Position numbers and translations under genes: made by a program
In this document: positions 1 through 7,894 of the stretch, piece by piece
Numbering within the stretch: the stretch's first letter is position 1
Layout of the letters: every line of letters begins with the position of its first letter
Assembly: GCF_000252125.1 (NCBI RefSeq)
Contig: NZ_AHKF01000020.1
Coordinates: forward strand, 1-64,000
Reading direction: 5' to 3'
DNA from: Flavobacterium frigoris PS1
GTDB lineage: Bacteria; Bacteroidota; Bacteroidia; Flavobacteriales; Flavobacteriaceae
Length of the DNA stretch: 64,000 nt
Notes under the pieces: generated by a model
The model's database searches: none
What the model was told of the DNA's origin: nothing
The model's input: only the letters and a program-made list of their open reading frames with translations

Positions 1-97
1 GAGATGGCTGGAAGTTCGTAACCGCTCAATTTTCGGATTAACGGAAACTTGATGCGAAACGGCAATTCCACTAAACTCCAGCTATATCAAAACAGCT

Positions 98-112
98 GTT
101 GTAGGCAGTTTT
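98..112. repeat. Left inverted 15-mer of the HEPN cassette
   Basis: The plus strand reads GTTGTAGGCAGTTTT. Its reverse complement, with one mismatch, recurs at 1391-1405 on the far side of the two-gene DUF5343/HEPN cassette. The 10-bp palindrome AACAGCTGTT lies just to its left at 91-100. The arrangement resembles recombination sites around mobile cassettes, but I cannot assign it to a known integrase. Confidence 0.5.
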
Positions 113-702
113 TATTCCATTAATCTGAACCAATCTTTGACAGTTAATTCAAGTCTAACGATTTCGTCTTCTGCTAAAGGACTACAATGTGCAATTGGAC
201 CTCTTAATTGGTTCAAACTATTCATTATTTTTTGAAAAGCTCTTATTCCTCTTTTGAATAAACTTTCAAAAGCTTCCCAATTTGAAGTAACCAAAACATT
301 TAGTTCACCGAATGTCGTATAATCTATTTTTTCTACAGATCGAATCGTAAAACCTGAATCTTCTTCACGTTTAATATTTTTCTCAACATTCTTTTTCAAT
401 TCTTCGCTCACTCTTTCATCCCACCAATTTTCTCCATATTTTTCATTCATCAAATCAACAATTAAACTCCTAATTGATTTTTCTAAACAGTAAAACACTT
501 CATAATGATGAGCCATCATTTTAGCTTCCTTTCTATAATTAGAGCTAAATTGTAAATAGTAACTTTTGTGTTGTACTTCTAGCTTTTCTTTTCTTCCTAA
601 ATCAATTTCTAACTCGGATTCAACTTTATCTAGTTCATTTTCTGTTAGTGAATTAGCAAGTGTAAAAAGCTTTATTTTTGATAGGATATCTTGATTAATC
701 AT
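112..702 (-). CDS. HEPN-domain protein (Swt1-like), possible RNase toxin
   Basis: A 196-residue soluble protein, mostly helical by composition. The C-terminal part carries R167-GPIA-H172, the RX4-6H motif of HEPN ribonucleases, in a setting similar to the Swt1-type HEPN family (NQLRGPIAHCSPL then a helix ending WFRLM). HEPN proteins with this motif commonly cut RNA in toxin-antitoxin and anti-phage systems; that role here is inference. Its ATG lies inside the end of the upstream DUF5343-like gene (8-nt overlap), so the two are probably translationally coupled. No signal peptide or membrane segment is seen. The family call is from recognition of the C-terminal motif; the N-terminal 100 residues are not recognised. 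Confidence 0.65.
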   Translation of the reverse strand: MINQDILSKIKLFTLANSLTENELDKVESELEIDLGRKEKLEVQHKSYYLQFSSNYRKEAKMMAHHYEVFYCLEKSIRSLIVDLMNEKYGENWWDERVSEELKKNVEKNIKREEDSGFTIRSVEKIDYTTFGELNVLVTSNWEAFESLFKRGIRAFQKIMNSLNQLRGPIAHCSPLAEDEIVRLELTVKDWFRLME

Positions 703-1351
703 CTAATAAATTTTCTTTCAAGGATTTAAAAATAGCATTGTAGATTGCTGGGTCGTCAGTTTTAGGTAATACTAAATTGATTGTGTAATTAATTCCAATA
801 CTATTTTTTTTATTCCTATGTATTGGATTGTGCATAGGTTCTTCGTGTGATACTACTTCATTTACAACTTCTTTTATTTCCTTTTTTTCTTTTGTTTCTT
901 TAACTTCGCTCTTAACGGATTTCGCTTCAAAATCAGCAAACTCTTTAGCATTAAAATATGAATTAACTATTGCTTTAACTGTTTGATTATCGTGAGCTAA
1001 TCCAGTTGTGTCAGTTACTAGTTTTGTAAAATCAGGTTTGGTAAGTAAATGAGCGTATTCATTTCTGACATACAACTCTGCATATCCTTTTTTTAATGAG
1101 TTAGCCATTGATATTCCTCTATATTGAGGATTTCTAAAATCTTTGTAAAGTTGAGTTGGTGTTCCATCTTCAGCTAATAATCCACATCTTTTTGCCCATG
1201 GAATAAAAGCCCTTTGATTACCACCAGGAAAACCAAGTTTTGTTCCTAGGAAATCACCATTAAAATTTTCTGGTATGGAAGCATCACAAATCTTTTGCAA
1301 GATTTTCGATAACGTTCCCGATGAAACCATGTAAGGTAAATTTACTGCCAT
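695..1351 (-). CDS. DUF5343-like protein
   Basis: A 218-residue protein whose first ~145 residues match my memory of DUF5343: an N-terminal MAVNLPYMVSSGTL start, an FPGGNQRAFIPWAKRCGLL segment and a GLAHDNQTVKAIVNSYFNAKEF segment that look like two winged-helix-type units. A lysine/glutamate-rich linker (about 145-170) leads to a C-terminal strand-rich tail (INYTINLVLP). It overlaps the downstream HEPN gene by 8 nt. A DNA- or partner-binding role, perhaps restraining the HEPN protein, is inference from the pairing. The start ATG at 1351 follows an A/T-rich leader with no strong ribosome-binding site. Confidence 0.6.
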   Translation of the reverse strand: MAVNLPYMVSSGTLSKILQKICDASIPENFNGDFLGTKLGFPGGNQRAFIPWAKRCGLLAEDGTPTQLYKDFRNPQYRGISMANSLKKGYAELYVRNEYAHLLTKPDFTKLVTDTTGLAHDNQTVKAIVNSYFNAKEFADFEAKSVKSEVKETKEKKEIKEVVNEVVSHEEPMHNPIHRNKKNSIGINYTINLVLPKTDDPAIYNAIFKSLKENLLDD

Positions 1352-1390
1352 TTTTTGTTTGTTTTATGTTGTTCTGTTTTCGTTTTCGCT

Positions 1391-1405
1391 AAAATTGCCT
1401 ACAAC
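1391..1405. repeat. Right inverted 15-mer of the HEPN cassette
   Basis: AAAATTGCCTACAAC, the inverted partner (14 of 15 positions) of 98-112. Immediately to its right is a 9-bp inverted repeat, CGTAAATAA at 1407-1415 and TTATTTACG at 1445-1453, which can fold into a long stem-loop. Together they resemble a structured recombination site, but the family is unknown. Confidence 0.5.
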
Positions 1406-1406
1406 T

Positions 1407-1453
1407 CGTAAATAACACCAAGAACGCGTACCTGTTTTAGTACATTATTTACG
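1407..1453. repeat. Stem-loop next to the right cassette repeat
   Basis: Perfect 9-bp inverted repeat (CGTAAATAA/TTATTTACG) around a 29-nt loop that itself contains two GTAC copies. It lies between the cassette and the next gene on the plus strand. It is not followed by a T-run on either strand, so a terminator is less likely than a recombination or folding element. Confidence 0.4.
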
Positions 1454-1588
1454 TAACTGTAAATAGACACTTTAAAAACCATAACCACAATACCCACTTT
1501 TAGTGATATATGTAAATTCTGTCAAACAATGTTTAATAATGATATTATTCTAAATATCTTTACGCTTCTATAATTAGCTATTATTCAA

Positions 1589-3436
1589 ATGAAAAAACTT
1601 TTATTTATTGCGTTTTTCGCAATTACTGCAGGCGTTTTTGCCCAAGACAACAGTGCAAGTACTGTTAGTGAAAACTACACTAAGAAGGAAGTGCAGATTA
1701 AAATGCGTGATGGCGCTACTTTATTTACTGCCATTTATTCGCCAAAAGACACTTCAAAAAAATATCCTATCATCATGCAACGTACGCCTTATAGTTGTGC
1801 GCCTTATGGAGAAACTGAGTTCAAAAAGAGCATTGGTCCCAGCGAGACAATGATGAAAGAAGGCTACATTGTAGTTTACCAAGACGTGCGTGGGCGCTGG
1901 ATGAGTGATGGTTTGTATGACAACATGCGCGCTTTTATCCCCAATAAAAAAGGAAAAACCCAAGTTGATGAAGCTTCAGATACTTATGATACCATTGACT
2001 GGTTAGTGAAAAATGCAGCAAATAACAACGGGAATGTAGGTGTTTGGGGAATTTCTTATCCTGGATTTTATTCTACCTATTCTTTGTTGAGCAATCATCC
2101 TGCCTTGAAAGCGGTTTCGCCTCAGGCTTGTATCAGCGATTTCTTTTTTGATGATTTTCATCATAATGGTGCTTATTTGTTGAGCTATTGGAAAGCAACA
2201 CCTTTATTTGGTATTCAAAAAACAGAGAAAACAACAAAGTCTTGGTACACACTTCCTGATGTAGGTGCTAAGGATGACTACCAGTTTTTTCTGGATGCAG
2301 GCCCTTTGTCTAATCTGGATAAATTTTACGGTAAAGACAATGAATTTTGGCAACAGCTAAAAGACCACAGCAGCTATGATGATTTCTGGCAAAAAAGAGG
2401 GATTCTACAGCATTTAAAAGACATTAAACCTGCAGTAATGACTGTAGGCGGTTGGTTTGATGCCGAGGATTTATACGGTCCTTTGAATACCTACCAAGCG
2501 ATTGAAAAAAGCAGTAAAAACTACAATACGATTGTTATGGGGCCTTGGAGTCATGGCGATTGGGCTAGGAATTCGGCAACGGCTACTATTGGAAATATAA
2601 AATTTGGAGATAGCATTTCTAGCTTTTACCAAAAAAATATTGAGGCTAACTTTTTCCGTCATTTCTTAAAAGACAATGGTAAAGGAGAGAACAAATTGCC
2701 AGAGGCTTATGTTTTTGATACTGGTGCTAAAGATTGGAAAACCTATGATGTTTGGCCTCCAAAAAACGTCGTAAAAGAGAGCTTTTATTTGGCACAAGAC
2801 AAATTAACCACTACGGCCCAAAATAATGGTGAATTTCAGGAATTCATCAGCGATCCTAAAAAACCAGTTCCTTTTACCGAAGATATCAACCAAAGAGGGA
2901 TTACTCCACGTAAATACATGACCGATGACCAACGTTTTGCTGCGAGACGTCCTGACGTTTTGGTTTTTGAAACGGAACGATTAGAGGACGACACTACTTT
3001 GGCAGGAGAAATTTTGGCAGAATTGCAGGTTTCGACTTCTGGAACTGATGCGGATTGGATTGTAAAAGTAATTGATGTGTTTCCTAATGAAGAGCCAGAA
3101 ACTACCGAGGTTGCGCCGTATTTAAAGATGAGTAATTATCATATGATGGTGCGTAGCGAGGTAATGAGAGGCCGTTTTAGAAACAGTTTTATCAATCCGG
3201 AACCTTTTGTAGCGAATCAAAAAACAGCGGTGAATATCAAACTGCAGGATGTAATGCATACATTCAAGAAAGGGCATAAAATCCAAATTCAAGTTCAGAG
3301 TACTTGGTTTCCTTTGATTGACTTGAATCCGCAAACTTTTGTAGATAATATCTTTTATGCAAAATCAGAAGATTTTAAAAAGCAAACACATCGCGTTTAT
3401 TCCGACTCTAAAATATCGTTTTCTATTTTGAAATAA
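1589..3436 (+). CDS. Exported CocE/NonD-family alpha/beta hydrolase
   Basis: A 615-residue serine hydrolase of the X-Pro dipeptidyl-peptidase (S15)/CocE family, which acts on esters, N-acyl groups or dipeptides; substrate not predictable. A Sec signal peptide (about residues 1-19, ending VFAQ) indicates export. The alpha/beta-hydrolase domain has the typical YQDVRGRWMSDG segment, nucleophile S156 in GISYPG, D291 in GGWFD and H322 in GPWSHGDW, plus Y68 as likely oxyanion residue. The C-terminal third is the jelly-roll beta domain. Length and all catalytic residues fit an intact enzyme. It is monocistronic, with a terminator directly downstream. Confidence 0.9.
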   Translation: MKKLLFIAFFAITAGVFAQDNSASTVSENYTKKEVQIKMRDGATLFTAIYSPKDTSKKYPIIMQRTPYSCAPYGETEFKKSIGPSETMMKEGYIVVYQDVRGRWMSDGLYDNMRAFIPNKKGKTQVDEASDTYDTIDWLVKNAANNNGNVGVWGISYPGFYSTYSLLSNHPALKAVSPQACISDFFFDDFHHNGAYLLSYWKATPLFGIQKTEKTTKSWYTLPDVGAKDDYQFFLDAGPLSNLDKFYGKDNEFWQQLKDHSSYDDFWQKRGILQHLKDIKPAVMTVGGWFDAEDLYGPLNTYQAIEKSSKNYNTIVMGPWSHGDWARNSATATIGNIKFGDSISSFYQKNIEANFFRHFLKDNGKGENKLPEAYVFDTGAKDWKTYDVWPPKNVVKESFYLAQDKLTTTAQNNGEFQEFISDPKKPVPFTEDINQRGITPRKYMTDDQRFAARRPDVLVFETERLEDDTTLAGEILAELQVSTSGTDADWIVKVIDVFPNEEPETTEVAPYLKMSNYHMMVRSEVMRGRFRNSFINPEPFVANQKTAVNIKLQDVMHTFKKGHKIQIQVQSTWFPLIDLNPQTFVDNIFYAKSEDFKKQTHRVYSDSKISFSILK

Positions 3437-3454
3437 TAGAAATTCTCGTTAAGC

Positions 3455-3494
3455 AGAAACCCAATCCTAGTAATAGTGATTGGGTTTTTGCTTT
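3455..3494. terminator. Convergent terminator after the CocE hydrolase
   Basis: AAACCCAATC (3457-3466) pairs with GATTGGGTTT (3478-3487) around an 11-nt loop, followed by a T-rich tail on the plus strand. It separates the plus-strand hydrolase from the minus-strand SGNH gene. Confidence 0.8.
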
Positions 3495-3508
3495 TAGGTA
3501 TTTGGGAA

Positions 3509-4153
3509 TTATAATTTTGCGAGTGTAAGCGCTATTGCTTTTTCGAGTAGTAGCGCCATTACTTCATATCCTGCTTTATTCGGGTGGACTCCGTCATGTG
3601 AATAGGCGAGTGGCAACCCATTTTGGTGATCAGCCATTGCTGTGTGATAATCAACAAAAGGGATTGTGTTATCATCAGCATAATTCATTAATACCCTGTT
3701 TAAGGCAATGATTTTATTGGCAGGATCTTGCTTGGGTTTCCAAGGAAAATCAGCTGCAGGTAAAACAGAACATAGGATTACTTTGATGTTATGGGCTTTC
3801 GCCAAATCAATCATGGAGAAAATATTATCTGTTATCATCACTACTGTTGAAGGTCCCGTATTGCCCGCGATATCATTTACGCCGGCAAGGATAACAACAA
3901 TTGTTGGTTTTAAAGCAATTACGTCAGCTCTAAAACGCAATAGCATTTGCGGGCTTGTTTGTCCGCTAATACCACGATTAATGTATTTGTGGGTTTGAAA
4001 ATATTCTGGTGCTTCACGGCTCCAAAATTCGGTTATCGAATCACCCATGAATACGACTTTGTTAGGAGTAGGCGCCATATTTTGTATTGCGAGGTTGACT
4101 TGTTGATACTTGTGTAAATTAGGCCAGTCTTGGGCTATTGATTTTGTCCCCAT
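3509..4153 (-). CDS. SGNH/GDSL-family esterase
   Basis: A 214-residue GDSL-like lipase/acylhydrolase. All four SGNH blocks are present: S39 in FMGDSITEFW, G64 in RGISGQ, N93 in AGVND, and D187/H190 in SHDGVHPNKAG. Such enzymes deacylate sugars or lipids outside the cytoplasm. As read from ATG 4153 the protein lacks an export signal. The in-frame codons just upstream, however, encode RLLKLIFSIPLLINF followed by MGTKSIAQDW, a convincing signal peptide. The only upstream ATG (at about 4212) is one base out of frame. Either a T insertion has broken the signal peptide, or a rare ATT start is used. A decayed copy of this 5' region lies at 5619-5805. Confidence 0.85.
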   Translation of the reverse strand: MGTKSIAQDWPNLHKYQQVNLAIQNMAPTPNKVVFMGDSITEFWSREAPEYFQTHKYINRGISGQTSPQMLLRFRADVIALKPTIVVILAGVNDIAGNTGPSTVVMITDNIFSMIDLAKAHNIKVILCSVLPAADFPWKPKQDPANKIIALNRVLMNYADDNTIPFVDYHTAMADHQNGLPLAYSHDGVHPNKAGYEVMALLLEKAIALTLAKL

Positions 4154-4467
4154 AAAATTGATTAATAAAGGAATACTAAAAATGAGTTTTAATAGTCTAA
4201 TTGCGCATTAGGATTATTGTTTAAAATGAGTTTGTTAAAGTAGCAAAACCAATTGCTATCTTACAAATAACTAAAAATGATTAGCTAAAAACAACTCCAT
4301 TTTAATTATATTTTTCACCTTACATAAAAAAAGTATTTGTTAATACTTTTTATTTTTGTGAATTAAAAATTAAAAATGGAATAGTACATTTATAAAGTAA
4401 TAGGAAAGTAAAGTTTTTGAAATCAAAATTACCTTTTATACTCAATATTTTAAAATCGGTAACATTT
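4154..4467. other. Intergenic region between SGNH hydrolase and sensor kinase
   Basis: About 310 bases between divergent genes. The first 60 hold the out-of-frame signal-peptide codons of the SGNH gene. The rest is very AT-rich. A near-consensus box, TATTTTTG, occurs at about 4349-4356 in plus orientation and could drive the sensor kinase. Nothing else was recognised. Confidence 0.35.
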
Positions 4468-5511
4468 ATGCTTTTATATAAAAAATTATCCAAAATTAGT
4501 TTTCTTCGTAAGAGGTATGTTTTTAAGTTTCTTTTTGTAGCTTTTATCGGAATTCATATGCCTCTAATTGGATTGTTATTTTTTGTCCTTTATGGAGATT
4601 TTTCGATCGCGCCTAATACCATTTTAATTTTTGCTCTTTTTATAACCTTATTAGCAACAGGGATTACACTTTTTATTTTAAAACAATTGATTATACCTAT
4701 AGAGATTGCGTCAAAAGCGTTAAGAAGTTATCGAGATGAAAGACAATTACCAGACTTACCATTGAATTACTATGACGAAGCCGGTTTTTTAATGCGCAAT
4801 ATTCAAGAGTCTATTCAAGAGCACGAAAAATTCATAGTCGAGAAACAAGACTTAATTTATTTATTATCGCACGATTTAAAAACGTTTGCGGGCCAACCAC
4901 AGTCACTTGCAAGGTTAATACTAGATGAAAAGCCCACGGATACAATTAAAGAATTGGCAGAACTAATTTACCTGTCTTCTAATCAGCAATTCATGTATAT
5001 TGGAAATTTTTTAAAGTTGCTTAAAGATCAGGATGAGGTAGTAAAAACGAGTACAGATTTAAAACTGCTACAGTTTCAACCTATGATTGCAAATGTTGAA
5101 AAACTCGTGAAACAGTTATTAGAAATAAAAAAGATAAAACTAACAGTATCAATCGAGGTTCAAGAAATAGAGCTTTTAATTGGAGAAGAGTTATTAGTTC
5201 GTGTCCTAATGAATTTAATAAACAACGCTATTAAGTTTTCATATCCCAATAGTGAAATTCAGTTAAAAATTTATCAAGAAAATACAAAGACAATAATTAG
5301 TGTTTTGGATAATGGAGTTGGATTTAATCAAAATCAAAGTGAAGAATTATTTAAAAAATTCACGAAAATGAGTCACCTTGGAACTTCAAATGAAGCTTCA
5401 ACCGGAATTGGTTTGTACTTGTGTAGAAAGATAGTTGAAAAAAATCGAGGTCAACTTAGTTGCATAAGTGCCGGTCATAATAAAGGAGCTGTTTTTACGG
5501 TTACTTTTTAA
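4468..5511 (+). CDS. Membrane sensor histidine kinase
   Basis: A 347-residue kinase when started at ATG 4468; a longer frame starts at TTG 4417 but adds only 17 unlikely residues. Two transmembrane segments lie at about residues 20-42 and 52-74, with almost no periplasmic loop. A HAMP-like linker follows, then HisKA with the phospho-acceptor H135 in LLSHDLK, and an ATPase domain with the N box (LINNAIKF), G1 (DNGVGF) and G2 (GIGLYL) motifs. No response regulator is adjacent, so it is an orphan. With so short an external loop it probably senses the membrane itself or a partner. It sits between the intact SGNH gene and its degraded copy. Confidence 0.85.
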   Translation: MLLYKKLSKISFLRKRYVFKFLFVAFIGIHMPLIGLLFFVLYGDFSIAPNTILIFALFITLLATGITLFILKQLIIPIEIASKALRSYRDERQLPDLPLNYYDEAGFLMRNIQESIQEHEKFIVEKQDLIYLLSHDLKTFAGQPQSLARLILDEKPTDTIKELAELIYLSSNQQFMYIGNFLKLLKDQDEVVKTSTDLKLLQFQPMIANVEKLVKQLLEIKKIKLTVSIEVQEIELLIGEELLVRVLMNLINNAIKFSYPNSEIQLKIYQENTKTIISVLDNGVGFNQNQSEELFKKFTKMSHLGTSNEASTGIGLYLCRKIVEKNRGQLSCISAGHNKGAVFTVTF

Positions 5512-5618
5512 TGAGTGAAGTAAATTTAATCAATAGAATAGTTGGTTGAGAGCGTATTGTAAAAAGGGCAGATTGTTATTTATTAGGGAAAAATAACGAA
5601 TACTTGATTTATTGTAAC

Positions 5619-5805
5619 CTAAAACGGGGTAATAGAATCGCCTAAGAGTATCACTTTATTAGTAGTAGGCTCCTTATTTTGCATTAAGAAATCGTCTTTT
5701 TGATACTTGTTTAAATTAGGCCAGTTTTGTGGCTATAGTTTTTGTCCGATAAAAGAGGGTATGAGTAGTATTTCTAAAAATAATCTGTAAACCCTAATAC
5801 GCAAT
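5619..5805 (-). pseudogene. Remnant of a second SGNH hydrolase (5' end only)
   Basis: On the minus strand the frame ending at 5619 reads NWPNLNKYQK, then NKVILLGDSIT, then a stop. This matches residues DWPNLHKYQQ and NKVVFMGDSIT of the SGNH hydrolase at 3509-4153. The preceding codons encode a degraded signal-peptide-like stretch (RLFLEILLIPSF) in a shifted frame with no start. Everything after the GDS motif is missing. This is a truncated, frameshifted paralogue remnant, and the sensor kinase lies between it and the intact copy. Confidence 0.8.
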
Positions 5806-5954
5806 CAGATTAAGTGGTTGAAAACAAACTTAGTAATACAGAAACAATAAACTAGAGATCATTTATGAAAGAGTAGGCATGAATCTCTGCCGGAGCATAA
5901 ACTAAATTTTAGTTAAAAAAAGTATGGACTGAAAAACTTACATTTTAAAAATGT

Positions 5955-5962
5955 TAGCTTTG
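5955..5962 (+). promoter_or_regulatory. -7 promoter box of osmC
   Basis: TAGCTTTG matches the Bacteroidota -7 consensus TAnnTTTG, 23 bases before the osmC start codon. No clear TTG -33 element at the usual distance. Confidence 0.55.
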
Positions 5963-5985
5963 AGAAAACTAAAAAAGAACTCATT

Positions 5986-6399
5986 ATGAAAAGAAATGCA
6001 ACAGCAGTGTGGAACGGTTCCCTAAAAGAGGGAGCAGGAAAATTGACGACTCAAAGTACACTTATCGAAAACGCACAATATTCATTTAAATCCCGTTTTG
6101 AAGAAGGAGTGGGTACAAACCCAGAAGAATTAATCGCAGCAGCGCACGCAGGTTGCTTTACAATGCAGCTTTCGGCTTTTATTGGCGAATTGGATTTTGA
6201 AATTGAAAGTATCGAAACCAAATGCGATATCGAATTGGTAGATGGTACAATTACCACTTCTCATTTGACGGTGAGTGCTAAAATAAAAGGGATCTCAGAT
6301 GATGATTTTCAACAACAGGTGACCAAAGCTGAGAAGAATTGCCCAATTTCTAAAGTGTTGAATGCCGCTATCTCTACAACTGCGACTTTAGTATCATAA
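5986..6399 (+). CDS. osmC: OsmC-family organic hydroperoxide reductase
   Basis: A 137-residue cytoplasmic OsmC/Ohr-type peroxiredoxin that reduces organic hydroperoxides with two cysteines. The peroxidatic C57 lies in AAAHAGC and the resolving C119 in EKNCP, with R37 and E47/E48 placed as in OsmC. The N-terminal [12 protein letters not shown] pattern is typical of OsmC proper rather than Ohr. The gene has its own promoter box and a strong terminator, so it is a single-gene unit. The start is an ATG preceded by an A-rich stretch (AAAAAAGAAC). A second, more distant OsmC-type gene occurs at 35329. Confidence 0.9.
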   Translation: MKRNATAVWNGSLKEGAGKLTTQSTLIENAQYSFKSRFEEGVGTNPEELIAAAHAGCFTMQLSAFIGELDFEIESIETKCDIELVDGTITTSHLTVSAKIKGISDDDFQQQVTKAEKNCPISKVLNAAISTTATLVS

Positions 6400-6496
6400 T
6401 TCCTGTTTTAGTTTTGATACGATATTCTTTAGAAAGTTATTCGAACTAACAAAGGTTAAAATTAAATTGCCCTTATTGGGCTGAAAATTTATAAAC

Positions 6497-6532
6497 AAAG
6501 GGCGCTACTTAGCTAAGTAGCGCCCTTTTTAT
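6497..6532. terminator. Bidirectional terminator between osmC and GNAT gene
   Basis: A perfect 32-nt palindrome with arms AAAGGGCGCTACTTAG and its complement, flanked by A-runs and T-runs on both strands. It terminates osmC on the plus strand and the cys operon on the minus strand. Confidence 0.9.
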
Positions 6533-6551
6533 AATTTAAATGATACTGATT

Positions 6552-7004
6552 TTAGGAGATTGTCTTCTGAAAGCAAACACTGTCTTCAATCAATTCATAT
6601 TGTCCGTAATTAGCTATTATGCCGTATCCGTTTTTCTTGTACAGAGCAATAGCTTCAGGATATTTTTTACCAGTTTCTAAAATGCAACTTTTGAAGTTTT
6701 CTTCTCTCGCCCATGATTCTAGTTCTTTCAGTATTTTTGAGGCAACCCCTTTTCCACGATCCTCTGGATTAACAAACATCCTTTTTATTTCGGCAACTTC
6801 GTCCTTATACGCTTTAAAAGCGCCACAACCAATGGCTCTTTGGTCTTCATAAACCACTATCGCATGTTTGATGCTGTCTGTTTTATTAAACTGCGCAAAG
6901 AAGGGGTGTTCCGCTCCATCTCGTTTTTCAATATCGATGTCGAGATCTTGTATTAAGGTAACGAAATCAACGTTGTCAGGAGAAGTCCTTGTAATTTGTA
7001 TCAT
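6552..7004 (-). CDS. GNAT-family N-acetyltransferase
   Basis: A 150-residue GNAT protein. The acetyl-CoA pyrophosphate-binding motif R83-GKG-VA follows the strand KRMFVNPED, the canonical motif A. The C-terminal NGYGIIANYGQY is typical of the family. The start is set at ATG 7004 because a longer frame would run back into cysM; the ATG follows the cysM stop codon by one base. It is the last gene of the cysE-cysM operon, so it may acetylate a cysteine-pathway metabolite or an amine, but the substrate is not evident. Confidence 0.85.
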   Translation of the reverse strand: MIQITRTSPDNVDFVTLIQDLDIDIEKRDGAEHPFFAQFNKTDSIKHAIVVYEDQRAIGCGAFKAYKDEVAEIKRMFVNPEDRGKGVASKILKELESWAREENFKSCILETGKKYPEAIALYKKNGYGIIANYGQYELIEDSVCFQKTIS

Positions 7005-7005
7005 A

Positions 7006-7893
7006 TTAATCAAATAAATCTGATGATAAATAGCGATCACCTCTGTCGCAGATTATTGCAACAATTACACCTGATTCTAGTTCTTCTGCAATTTTCAAGG
7101 CCGTAGCCACTGATCCACCACTGCTCATTCCTGCAAATACTCCTTCTTCAATTGCCAGTCGTTTGGTCATGTCACGCGCTTCTTGCTCGCTTACTTCAAC
7201 GATTCGATCTACTTTAGAAGCATCGAATATTTTAGGCAAATATTCCTGAGGCCATTTCCTGATTCCCGGAATTTGAGAGCCGTCACTGGGTTGTGCTCCG
7301 ATGATTTGTATGGCTGGATTTTTCTCTTTCAAATAAGTTGAAGTCCCCATAACCGTTCCTGTGGTTCCCATTGCCGCAACAAAATGGGTTACTGTCCCAT
7401 TAGTATCGTTCCAAATTTCTGGGCCGGTAGTTTTGTAATGGGCTTTCCAGTTGTCATCATTAGCAAACTGGTTTAGCATCACATAACCGCCTTCGGCCAC
7501 TTTCTTGTCTGCATAATCTCTAGATCCTAAAATTCCTTCCTTTGCAGAGGTTAAAATGACTGTTGCACCATAGGCACGCATGGTTTGAGTACGTTCTTTG
7601 GTAGAATCTTCTGGTAGGACTAATTCTATTTCAATATTGAATAGCTGTGCTATCATTGCTAATGCAATTCCTGTATTTCCACTGGTGGCTTCAATCAGTT
7701 TGTCCCCTCTTTTTATGTCTCCTCGTTCTAAGGCCGCTGCAATCATGTTGTATGCTGCACGGTCTTTGACGCTTCCTCCTGGGTTGTTCCCTTCAAGCTT
7801 CAATAGAAGTTTTACTTTTTTGTTTTTGATCAAATTGACACTTTCCATTAAAGGCGTATTCCCAATCAGATCTAATAGTTTTTTTGGCTCCAT
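7006..7893 (-). CDS. cysM: Cysteine synthase B (O-acetylserine sulfhydrylase)
   Basis: A 295-residue PLP enzyme that makes cysteine from O-acetylserine and sulfide. K43 in GGSVKDRAA is the PLP lysine, TSGNTG (about 69-74) binds the substrate carboxylate and GTTGT (about 175-179) binds the PLP phosphate. The C-terminal CDRGDRYLS is characteristic of CysM-type synthases. Length is normal. It starts one base after the cysE stop and is followed immediately by the GNAT gene, so the three form one operon controlled from the region above cysE. Confidence 0.95.
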   Translation of the reverse strand: MEPKKLLDLIGNTPLMESVNLIKNKKVKLLLKLEGNNPGGSVKDRAAYNMIAAALERGDIKRGDKLIEATSGNTGIALAMIAQLFNIEIELVLPEDSTKERTQTMRAYGATVILTSAKEGILGSRDYADKKVAEGGYVMLNQFANDDNWKAHYKTTGPEIWNDTNGTVTHFVAAMGTTGTVMGTSTYLKEKNPAIQIIGAQPSDGSQIPGIRKWPQEYLPKIFDASKVDRIVEVSEQEARDMTKRLAIEEGVFAGMSSGGSVATALKIAEELESGVIVAIICDRGDRYLSSDLFD

Positions 7894-7894
7894 A

